From CAWDMW01 sp963803575 (lineage in GTDB: Bacteria; Pseudomonadota; Alphaproteobacteria; Rickettsiales; UBA998), in assembly GCA_963803575.1 (NCBI GenBank), contig CAWDMW010000002.1, positions 1,426,001-1,490,000 on the forward strand: DNA of 64,000 nt. Reading direction: 5' to 3'. The position numbers were made by a program, and so were the translations under genes. This document shows positions 28,598 through 36,259 of this stretch, piece by piece (the first letter of the stretch is position 1; each line of letters opens with the position of its first letter). A model generated the notes under the pieces. That model was not told the origin of the DNA, made no database searches, and saw only the letters and a list, made by a program, of their open reading frames with translations.

Positions 28598-29221
28598 ATG
28601 GAAGTGACGCAGGAAACGCTTGAAACACTTGAAGCCCATATCAAAACGCAATTAGGGGCAAAATGTCTCGAATCTTCTCAAATCAAAGGTGAGTTGACGA
28701 TCACGCTACAATCTAATGCTTTGGTCGATGTAATGGCATTTTTACAGGATGATCCTCACTGTATGTTTAAATGCCTGGTAGATATTGCCGGAGTAGATTA
28801 TCCCCAGCAGGCTGAACGGTTTGATGTGGTTTATCAATTACTGAGTCATGTGCATAACCTCCGTCTGCGCGTAAAAGTCTTTACCGATCAGGATACGCCA
28901 GTCCCGTCTATTGTCTCTATTTTTCCTAATGCCGGATGGTATGAGCGAGAAGCGTGGGATATGTATGGGATATTTTTTGATAATAACCCGGACTTGCGCC
29001 GCATTTTAACAGATTATGGATTTGACGGGCACCCTTTACGCAAAGATTTTCCTTTAACCGGATATGTAGAACTACGCTATGATGAGGCAAAGAAAGCCGT
29101 GATTTATGAGCCGGTGCAATTGCCTCAGGCATACCGCAACTTTGATTACCTCAGCCCTTGGGAAGGCGCGGCATATGTGTTGCCGGGTGATGAAAAAGCA
29201 GAGGATAATGATGCTGCGTAA
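28598..29221 (+). CDS. nuoC: NADH-quinone oxidoreductase subunit C
   Basis: Peripheral-arm 30-kDa subunit of complex I. Family signatures are visible, including FKCLVDIAGVDYP, the WYEREAWDMYGIFFDNNPDLRRILTDYGF segment (split over residues around 110-138) and HPLRKDFPLTG. The length of 207 residues is normal. It is separate from nuoD, as in most alphaproteobacteria, and begins 22 bases after nuoB. Confidence 0.97.
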   Translation: MEVTQETLETLEAHIKTQLGAKCLESSQIKGELTITLQSNALVDVMAFLQDDPHCMFKCLVDIAGVDYPQQAERFDVVYQLLSHVHNLRLRVKVFTDQDTPVPSIVSIFPNAGWYEREAWDMYGIFFDNNPDLRRILTDYGFDGHPLRKDFPLTGYVELRYDEAKKAVIYEPVQLPQAYRNFDYLSPWEGAAYVLPGDEKAEDNDAA

Positions 29222-29251
29222 ATGTAGTAACGTGAAAGGATGAATGAGATA

Positions 29252-30433
29252 ATGGATCATAATGTAAACCTGAAAAATATGACTATTAACTTTGGTCCTC
29301 AGCATCCGGCAGCACATGGTGTGTTGCGTTTGGTTCTGGAGATGGATGGTGAAGTGGTTGATCGCGCTGATCCACATATTGGATTGCTGCATCGTGGTAC
29401 AGAAAAGTTAATAGAGCATAAAACCTATCTTCAGGCACTCCCTTACTTTGACCGACTGGATTATGTCTCACCCATGTGTCAGGAACATGCGTATTCTCTG
29501 GCAGTAGAAAAATTACTTGGCTGTGAAATCCCGCTAAGAGCGCAATACATACGTGTCATGTTTTCTGAAATTACGCGTATCCTGAATCATATCCTTAATG
29601 TCACAACGCAAGCGCTGGATATAGGCGCAATGACGCCATTATTATGGTTGTTTGAAGAGCGCGAGAAAATGTTGGAGTTTTACGAGCGTACATCGGGCGC
29701 ACGTTTCCATTCAGCGTATATTCGCCCGGGCGGCGTGCATCAGGATATTCCAGACGGTTTGCTGGAAGATATAGACGCGTTTTGTAATGGGTTTGGCCAG
29801 TATATTGACGATGTAGAAGGACTATTGACAGAAAACCGCATATGGAAGCAACGCACTGTTGATATTGGTGTTATCAGTAAAGAAGATGCGTTGGCATGGG
29901 GTTTTTCTGGCCCTATGTTACGTGGTTCAGGCGTGGCGTGGGATCTTCGCAGAGCGCAGCCTTATGAGGTCTATGACCGTATGATATTTGACGTGGCAAT
30001 TGGTAAGCATGGTGATTGCTATGATCGTTACTTGGTTCGTATGGAAGAAATGCGCCAGTCTTTGAGAATTATCAAGCAGTGCGTTGCAGAAATGCCAGAA
30101 GGCGAAACGTTGACTAATGATACTCAGGTTGCCCCGCCTCGTCGTGAATTGATGAAGCACTCAATGGAAGCATTGATTCGACATTTTAAGCTATATTCTG
30201 AAGGATACAGGGTTCCGGCAGGCGAGACATATACTGCCGTTGAAGCCCCTAAAGGCGAATTTGGTGTGTACCTTATTGCTGATGGATCGGACAAACCGTA
30301 TCGTTGCAAAATTCGTGCGCCAGGATACACTCACTTGCAGGCATTGGACTTTATGAGTAAAGGGCATATGCTAGCAGATGTCAGCGCTATTATTGGTACG
30401 TTGGATGTAGTATTTGGAGAAATTGATAGGTAA
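29252..30433 (+). CDS. nuoD: NADH-quinone oxidoreductase subunit D
   Basis: 49-kDa subunit forming the quinone cavity with NuoB. The N terminus has INFGPQHPAAHGVLRL, the middle HIGLLHRGTEKLIEHKTY and LDYVSPMCQEHAY, and the end LADVSAIIGTLDVVFGEIDR, all family hallmarks. I place the start at the ATG at 29252, which leaves room for the GAAAGGA Shine-Dalgarno; an ATG at 29240 sits directly on that motif and is less likely. Length is 393 residues with the chosen start. Confidence 0.97.
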   Translation: MDHNVNLKNMTINFGPQHPAAHGVLRLVLEMDGEVVDRADPHIGLLHRGTEKLIEHKTYLQALPYFDRLDYVSPMCQEHAYSLAVEKLLGCEIPLRAQYIRVMFSEITRILNHILNVTTQALDIGAMTPLLWLFEEREKMLEFYERTSGARFHSAYIRPGGVHQDIPDGLLEDIDAFCNGFGQYIDDVEGLLTENRIWKQRTVDIGVISKEDALAWGFSGPMLRGSGVAWDLRRAQPYEVYDRMIFDVAIGKHGDCYDRYLVRMEEMRQSLRIIKQCVAEMPEGETLTNDTQVAPPRRELMKHSMEALIRHFKLYSEGYRVPAGETYTAVEAPKGEFGVYLIADGSDKPYRCKIRAPGYTHLQALDFMSKGHMLADVSAIIGTLDVVFGEIDR

Positions 30434-30438
30434 TTCAT

Positions 30439-31110
30439 ATGGAAGTCGCCCCCGGAAAAGTCACAGCTGTTGCAGATCAGCCAGAGACATTTAAATTTAC
30501 TCAGAAAGTGCTGGAGGAAGTGTATCAGATCATTGCTGCCTTCCCTGAAGGGCGTCAACGGAGTGCGCTTCTTCCCGTGTTGATGATTGCCCAACGCGAG
30601 AATGGTAACTGGTTGCCAAAAGCTGCGATGGATTATGTGGCGGAGTTGTTAGATACGCCTGCCATGAAGGTCTATGAAGTTGCCACCTTTTATTCCATGT
30701 ATAATCTGGAACCAATGGGTAAGTATCACGTGCAATTATGCACAACTACGCCATGTTGGCTACGTGGTTCGGATGAAATTGTCAAAGCATGTGAAACGCA
30801 TTTGGGTATTACACTTGGTGAAACAACGACTGATGGTATGTTTTCATTAAGTGAGGTAGAGTGTCTGGGCGCGTGCGTGAATGCTCCTATGTGCCAGATA
30901 AAGAGTTCACAACATGACGCATATTATGAAGATTTAAACGAAGAATCTATTGTTACAGTATTGAAAGACCTTGCGGAAGGCAGACGTATGCAGGGTGGTT
31001 CACGTGCAGGACGTTATGCATCTGAACCCAAAGAAGGGTTGACTACACTGGATCATCAGCAAGAGCTTTACCAGCAACATAAAAAGCATTCTGCTCAGCG
31101 TACCGGATAG
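30439..31110 (+). CDS. nuoE: NADH-quinone oxidoreductase subunit E
   Basis: 24-kDa subunit holding the 2Fe-2S cluster N1a. Ligands are Cys101 and Cys106 (CTTTPCWLRG) and Cys142 and Cys146 (ECLGACVNAP). The C terminus extends about 50 residues past the core with an RMQGGSRAGRYASEPKEGL motif, a tail seen in alphaproteobacterial and mitochondrial homologues. nuoF does not follow; dusB starts at the very next base. A break after nuoE is also found in Rickettsia. Confidence 0.96.
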   Translation: MEVAPGKVTAVADQPETFKFTQKVLEEVYQIIAAFPEGRQRSALLPVLMIAQRENGNWLPKAAMDYVAELLDTPAMKVYEVATFYSMYNLEPMGKYHVQLCTTTPCWLRGSDEIVKACETHLGITLGETTTDGMFSLSEVECLGACVNAPMCQIKSSQHDAYYEDLNEESIVTVLKDLAEGRRMQGGSRAGRYASEPKEGLTTLDHQQELYQQHKKHSAQRTG

Positions 31111-32124
31111 ATGCCAATACTGCCACCCATACGCATTGGTGACAATATCACTGTTAACACGCCAGTTTTTTTAGCGCCCATGACGGGTGTATCTGACTTG
31201 CCGTTTCGCAAAATGGTCAAGCATTTTGGCGTAGGTATGGTGGTATCCGAAATGATTGCATCCCGCGCAATGATTTTGCAAACGCAGAACTCTTTGCGTA
31301 TGGCAAAACGTGACAAATGTGAATACCCTATGGCAGTGCAACTTGCCGGATGTGAACCTCATGTGATGGCTGAAGCAGCCAGATTGAATGAAGCAATGGG
31401 AGCGGATAGTATTGACATTAACTTTGGCTGCCCTGTCAAAAAAGTGGTCAACGGATATGCCGGATCAGCTTTGATGCGTGATGAAGTGCTGGCTGCCTCT
31501 ATTCTTGACGCTACGGTAAAGGCAGTTTCTATTCCCGTCACGTTAAAGATGCGAATGGGGTGGGATCATACCAGTTTAAATGCGCCCACTCTGTCGCGTA
31601 TTGCTCAAGAATGTGGCATAAAGATGATTACCGTACATGGTCGCACCCGTTGTCAAATGTATAAAGGCCATGCGGACTGGGAATTTATACGTCAGGTAAA
31701 AGACGCTGTGAGCATTCCTGTCATTGCCAACGGTGACATTACCACTATGCAGGATGTTGACGATGCGATTCATCTGTCTGGTGCTGATGGCATCATGATT
31801 GGACGAGGAACCTATGGCCGTCCATGGTTCCCTAATCAGGTGATGACATATCTGCAAACAGGCGTGAAAACTAATGCCCCTTCATTGGACGTGCAATATC
31901 AGACAATAATAAAACATTTTGATGATATTCTCACAACATACGGAAAAGAAGGTGGTGTCAGGATTGCACGTAAGCATGTAGGTTGGTATTCAAATGGGCT
32001 GCACGGCTCGGCAGCATTTCGTTTTGCGTTTAATAAGATCACAGATCACGATCAGGCACTAGAAGCATTGCATGGTTTTTATCAGGATCAGCTAGATCAT
32101 CAACAGCTTTCTGTAGCCGCTTAA
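31111..32124 (+). CDS. dusB: tRNA-dihydrouridine synthase, DusB type
   Basis: FMN enzyme that reduces uridines in the tRNA D-loop. The TIM-barrel signatures are LAPMTGVSDLPFR (about 21-33), the catalytic-cysteine motif INFGCPVKKVVNGYAGSAL (Cys107) and MITVHGRTRCQMYKG. The late GADGIMIGRGTYGRPWF segment is typical of DusB/NifR3. In many proteobacteria dusB lies next to nitrogen-regulation genes; here it abuts nuoE with no spacer and is probably the last gene of the nuo transcript. Confidence 0.95.
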   Translation: MPILPPIRIGDNITVNTPVFLAPMTGVSDLPFRKMVKHFGVGMVVSEMIASRAMILQTQNSLRMAKRDKCEYPMAVQLAGCEPHVMAEAARLNEAMGADSIDINFGCPVKKVVNGYAGSALMRDEVLAASILDATVKAVSIPVTLKMRMGWDHTSLNAPTLSRIAQECGIKMITVHGRTRCQMYKGHADWEFIRQVKDAVSIPVIANGDITTMQDVDDAIHLSGADGIMIGRGTYGRPWFPNQVMTYLQTGVKTNAPSLDVQYQTIIKHFDDILTTYGKEGGVRIARKHVGWYSNGLHGSAAFRFAFNKITDHDQALEALHGFYQDQLDHQQLSVAA

Positions 32125-32138
32125 TATGATGTTAAAGT

Positions 32139-32190
32139 TCGTCTGACATAGTTGTTATTAGTGGTGTGCAGCACCATAACCGTCAGACGA
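32139..32190. promoter_or_regulatory. Highly structured 52-nt inverted repeat before the EAL gene
   Basis: Outer arms TCGTCTGAC (32139-32147) and GTCAGACGA (32182-32190) are perfectly complementary. Nested inside are GTTAT/ATAAC (32154-32158, 32176-32180) and GGTG/CACC (32163-32166, 32172-32175). The RNA could fold along nearly its full length. It ends ten bases before the ATG at 32201, which has no recognisable Shine-Dalgarno. There is no T-tract, so it is not a classic terminator of the nuo-dusB unit; an RNA switch or protein-binding cruciform are alternatives. Confidence 0.5.
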
Positions 32191-32200
32191 TTACTTATCT

Positions 32201-33928
32201 ATGCATGTAAAACCCCGATTACCCAGTGATCACTTTGCCGCTTTTGCGTTTGCTTCTGCTGATATTTTGCTGGAAGTTGATGAATCTCGTACTATTATTT
32301 TTACCGACGGTGCGTTGGCTGGTTTGCTTGGACGCTCGGTAGAGGAATTAACCGGCGCACTGATAGATACCTATGTAAAGCCGGATGCATATAAGCGTTT
32401 ACACAACATCTTTAGCTCTCTCAAACGACTCCAGCGAATAGATGCCATTGTACTCGATTTGCTTGCAGTATCTGGTGAGACAGTGCCATTTCGTCTATCT
32501 GGAGTATATATTGACCATAAGGGTGGGCGGTTTTATTTGTCACTGCGTGCAGAAAGTCTTATGCAAACACCGGAAGACCTCGATATTCGTGAACCGATGA
32601 CAGGATTGCTGGAAAAAGAAGCTTTTGCTGTCAAAGCTGGCGCACATATCACCAAGGCGAATCAGAAAGGAGAGAAAGTACAGGTTACTATTTTAGATTT
32701 TCCAGGTCTGAAAGATGTCTTAGATAAGCTGACAGGTCATCAGGCTGAGCAGTTAATGCAATCTATTGGCAATTATCTGCAACAGGAAGCAGTAGACACA
32801 GATGCTGCAGGAGTTATTAGCCGAGAATCTTACTCTATTATTACGCCTGCTTCGGTAAAAAAAGAAGACCTGATACAGGGGGTCAAAGATGTTGCACGTA
32901 GTCAGGTCAAACATCTGGATTTAGCTGTAACAGCTACCACCGTGCAAACAGCTTCAGAAGAATATCCACTAACACAAAAAGATACTGCAAATGCTGTGTT
33001 GTACACCATCAATAAATTTGCTCAGCAGCGTGGTGAAGCGTTTGATATACATTCATTGAATGAAAGCTATGAAGAGATGCTTGATGATACGCTGGAACAT
33101 GCTATCGAGTTTCGCCGAACTTTATCGGAAGAATCGTTCCAGCTTGCTTTTCAGCCGATTGTTAATATTCGCACTGCACTGGTGCATCATTATGAATGTT
33201 TGGTTAGGCTTGATAGTAGTGACATATTTAGTAATCCATTCCAGTTTATTACGTTTGGAGAGAATGCAGGACTGATTCATGAATGTGATCTTGCTATCAC
33301 TAAGAAAGTGTTAGGTATTTTGCAACAGGAACGCCGTCAGGGGCGTAGACCTCTGTTAGCCATTAATCTCTCTGGACGTTCATTATGTTCCAATTTGTTT
33401 CTCGATGCGTTTTTAAGCATCCTGCGGGATCATGATGATGTCCGAAAGCAACTTATTGTAGAGATTACGGAGTCATACAAAATCGAGCATATGCAAATGG
33501 CTAGTGATTTTGTGTACACACTCAAAGCAGAAGGAACACCAGTTTGTTTGGATGATTTCGGCGTGGGTGAATCATCTTTTGAATACTTACGGAATCTGGC
33601 AGTCGATTATGTCAAGATTGACGGAAGTTACGTGCGCGATTCCATGAAAACAGATCGCGGACGCCGTTTGCTAAAAGCAATGGCTAATCTGTGCCGTACC
33701 TTAGATATGATGACAATTGGTGAAATGGTAGAAACTCAACGTGAAGCCTCTTTTCTGTATGAATGTGGTGTGCAATATGGGCAGGGTTATTTATTTGGCA
33801 AACCTGATAAGGACACGACTTTATTTGAGTTCACTGGCAAGATGTTGCCAACATATACTGGAATTTTTACTGCACGCCGTTTCAAAGGGGAAGATGATGA
33901 CAGCAACAACGGTGGATTTGCTGCATAA
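32201..33928 (+). CDS. PAS / degenerate GGDEF / EAL protein, likely c-di-GMP phosphodiesterase
   Basis: Predicted cytosolic signalling protein of 575 residues. A PAS-like domain (about 20-118) is followed by a GGDEF-like domain (about 130-245) whose active-site position reads ISRESYSII, so synthesis of c-di-GMP is unlikely. The EAL domain (about 310-550) keeps the metal and catalytic residues: Glu332 (in ECLVRL instead of EALVR), Asn389, Glu421, Asp451-Asp452 (DDFGVGESSF), Lys472 (VKIDGSYV), Glu508 and Gln528 (YGQGYLFG). Phosphodiesterase activity is therefore plausible. No membrane segment is present. It may tune motility, given the flagellar genes in the same window, but that link is inferred. 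Confidence 0.9.
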   Translation: MHVKPRLPSDHFAAFAFASADILLEVDESRTIIFTDGALAGLLGRSVEELTGALIDTYVKPDAYKRLHNIFSSLKRLQRIDAIVLDLLAVSGETVPFRLSGVYIDHKGGRFYLSLRAESLMQTPEDLDIREPMTGLLEKEAFAVKAGAHITKANQKGEKVQVTILDFPGLKDVLDKLTGHQAEQLMQSIGNYLQQEAVDTDAAGVISRESYSIITPASVKKEDLIQGVKDVARSQVKHLDLAVTATTVQTASEEYPLTQKDTANAVLYTINKFAQQRGEAFDIHSLNESYEEMLDDTLEHAIEFRRTLSEESFQLAFQPIVNIRTALVHHYECLVRLDSSDIFSNPFQFITFGENAGLIHECDLAITKKVLGILQQERRQGRRPLLAINLSGRSLCSNLFLDAFLSILRDHDDVRKQLIVEITESYKIEHMQMASDFVYTLKAEGTPVCLDDFGVGESSFEYLRNLAVDYVKIDGSYVRDSMKTDRGRRLLKAMANLCRTLDMMTIGEMVETQREASFLYECGVQYGQGYLFGKPDKDTTLFEFTGKMLPTYTGIFTARRFKGEDDDSNNGGFAA

Positions 33929-33932
33929 AGCG

Positions 33933-34562
33933 TTACTCGCCTAATGGTTCTTCCACCCCATCTGCACCAAATGAGGCAATAAATTCGCCCAATTCCTGAC
34001 CTAAGAAAAACAACATCAAAATCCACCATATTCCAATAGCAATACCAATAAGGATGGCCAAACCATCTTTACTCAGTATGCCCACCCCCATAAACACCAT
34101 AGCCAGACTGGGAACCAAGTTTGTCATAGGCAGTGGAATCGCGATGGTGAGCGAAAATATGAGCATTAATACGCCTAAATATCGCTCCGCTGTGGGTGTG
34201 CAAAGAAATTCCATGCGAGGACAGATAATGCTTTCAATTTTTTGCATGTAAGGCATGGTTTTTGTGATACCTTTCTGCAGGTTTGCACGCTTAACCTTAC
34301 GTTTAGCAATAAATGGGGGGAGGTACGGTGCTTTGAATCGTAGAATCATCTGGACACTAAAGAAGCACAGGGGAATGGAAAATAGGGTAGGGATAGGTGG
34401 TAAAAAACCGGGAAACAGGCTTGGAATAGCGAATAAAACGATCATGATGCCAAAACCGCGTTCATGCAACAAATGCATGATTTCTGCTACAGTAAGGTAG
34501 TCCCCATCAGTGTCTTTCTTCTTGATAAATACTTTGCTGAGTAAATCAGAAATATTAAACAC
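33933..34562 (-). CDS. exoD: ExoD-family membrane protein
   Basis: Integral membrane protein of the ExoD family (exopolysaccharide synthesis ExoD, PF06055). Its role in rhizobia is tied to exopolysaccharide and symbiosis, but the biochemical function is not known. The family pattern is visible in HERGFGIMIVLFAIPSLFPG, then two long hydrophobic regions near 125-155 and 160-190. Length is 209 residues, as usual. It converges on the EAL gene with only four bases between the stop codons, and no terminator is visible there. Confidence 0.88.
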   Translation of the reverse strand: MFNISDLLSKVFIKKKDTDGDYLTVAEIMHLLHERGFGIMIVLFAIPSLFPGFLPPIPTLFSIPLCFFSVQMILRFKAPYLPPFIAKRKVKRANLQKGITKTMPYMQKIESIICPRMEFLCTPTAERYLGVLMLIFSLTIAIPLPMTNLVPSLAMVFMGVGILSKDGLAILIGIAIGIWWILMLFFLGQELGEFIASFGADGVEEPLGE

Positions 34563-34614
34563 GCTTGTAACACTCTCCGGTTTTATTTTATTTTACATCA
34601 ATGATATTAGTATA

Positions 34615-35052
34615 TCATGCAAGTAATGTATGAAGATACATAGAATGCGGAAAAAACCCAATATGAATAATGAGCCATAACAAAGAAAATAGACGGGCTG
34701 GCCATATAAGCCAGTGAAACGTTGCACCCAACCACCCGCCGGCAAATACCAGCAATGGATCAGTCACCATACGATTACCCCAAAATTCTACCCCGTGAAA
34801 CCAGTAAGTAATAGCATGTGTACCGATATCACCTGCCTCAAAGTAGTGTTCGGTGGTTTCCCACATGAAAGCAGACAGCATAAGCAGTAAATACGTTATG
34901 GTTCGCTCTGCATGAAGGGTGGTTTGTTGCCGAGTATTGATGAAACGTGAAACGATACAGGCAATGCTATAGGCAGAAATGCCTGCAATTAAATGCTCTA
35001 TAGACCATACATCAAACCATGCAATGGTTTTTTCACCAAACAAAACCCCCAT
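34615..35052 (-). CDS. Small uncharacterised four-helix membrane protein
   Basis: A 145-residue protein made mostly of about four membrane helices. Conserved-looking polar residues are placed near helix ends, including WSIEHLIAG, FMWETTEHYFEAG and HGVEFWGNRMVTDPLLVFAGGW. The several His, Glu and Asp residues within or beside helices suggest a functional site, but I cannot name the family. It is transcribed away from proB; the 83-bp gap between them must hold both promoters. Confidence 0.75.
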   Translation of the reverse strand: MGVLFGEKTIAWFDVWSIEHLIAGISAYSIACIVSRFINTRQQTTLHAERTITYLLLMLSAFMWETTEHYFEAGDIGTHAITYWFHGVEFWGNRMVTDPLLVFAGGWLGATFHWLIWPARLFSLLWLIIHIGFFPHSMYLHTLLA

Positions 35053-35135
35053 AAGATCGGTTATGTCAGGAATAACAGGAAAATCCTATCATTATTTTAT
35101 TGCGCCTTAACCATGCAGTCTTTACGTTGCACAAT

Positions 35136-36257
35136 ATGAGTAGTAAAGCATTGGCAGACAGTCATCGTATCATTATTAAAGTAGGATCTGCATTAATTGC
35201 GCATGCAGACACTGCTCGCGTCAATTACTATTGGTTAGCAGGACTGGCTAAGGATATTGTTGATTTGCAAAAGCAGGGCAAGGAAGTATGTGTCGTCTCA
35301 TCTGGGGGGGTAACACTTGGCTATCGTTCGCTAGGTTTACAGCGGGATAGATTGTCGCATGTAGAGAAACAGGCTGCCGCAGCTTGCGGACAGATGATTA
35401 TGATGGAAGCGTGGCAGGAAGTGTTTAATGAAGATGAGGTGAGGGTAGCTCAGGTATTGCTAACACTGGATGATAGTGAAATACGTAAGCGCTATCTTAA
35501 CGCGCGCAACACGTTAAACACGCTTATTGATAATGATATTATCCCAATCATTAATGAAAACGATACTGTAGCTACCACACAATTACGTGTAGGCGATAAT
35601 GACCGTTTGGCAGCGCGAGTTGCCCAAATGATAGGTGCAGATATGTTAATATTACTATCAGATATTGACGGGTTTTATACCGCAGACCCTTCAAAAGATA
35701 GTGATGCGCAATTTATTCCTGTCATCAATAACATTACAGACGAAATTCGCGCCAGCGCTGCCCCTCCCAGCACCGTTGTTGGAACTGGTGGTATGGTGAC
35801 GAAAGTGGATGCCGCCACTATTGCGACCAATAGTGGATGTCATACAATGATAGGCTTGGGGAAAACTCATCGGCCTGTCAGTGCATTATTGGAAGGGGCG
35901 CGCAATACATTATTCACTGCACAAACGACTCCAGTGAGTGCGCGTAAAGAATGGATTGCCGGCGTATTGTCACCGTGTGGTGTACTATTTATAGATGATG
36001 GTGCCATCTCTGCCTTACAGCGCGGAAATAGTTTGTTGCCTGTGGGAGTGGTGGACGTCTCGGGTCATTTTCAGCGCGGTGATGCTGTATTAATTAAACG
36101 TCAGGGTAGCGATGTTGCAGTAGCTAAAGGTTTAGTGTGTTACAATAGCGAAGAAATGGAGCGCATTATTGGTCAGCAAAGCCATCAAATTTTGCAAACG
36201 CTAGGGTATGAGCGCGGTGATGCTGCGGTGCATCGCGATGATATGGTGTTTATGTAA
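35136..36257 (+). CDS. proB: Glutamate 5-kinase
   Basis: First step of proline synthesis, phosphorylating glutamate. The amino-acid kinase domain shows IIIKVGSALI near the start, VVSSGGVTLGYRSLGL, INENDTVATTQLRVGDNDRLAARVA and LSDIDGFYTADP. A C-terminal PUA domain follows (from about residue 280). The ATG at 35136 gives 373 residues, a normal length; an in-frame TTG at 35100 is less likely. proA is not adjacent. The presence of proB argues against the extreme reduction of obligate intracellular Rickettsiales. Confidence 0.95.
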   Translation: MSSKALADSHRIIIKVGSALIAHADTARVNYYWLAGLAKDIVDLQKQGKEVCVVSSGGVTLGYRSLGLQRDRLSHVEKQAAAACGQMIMMEAWQEVFNEDEVRVAQVLLTLDDSEIRKRYLNARNTLNTLIDNDIIPIINENDTVATTQLRVGDNDRLAARVAQMIGADMLILLSDIDGFYTADPSKDSDAQFIPVINNITDEIRASAAPPSTVVGTGGMVTKVDAATIATNSGCHTMIGLGKTHRPVSALLEGARNTLFTAQTTPVSARKEWIAGVLSPCGVLFIDDGAISALQRGNSLLPVGVVDVSGHFQRGDAVLIKRQGSDVAVAKGLVCYNSEEMERIIGQQSHQILQTLGYERGDAAVHRDDMVFM

Positions 36258-36259
36258 CC

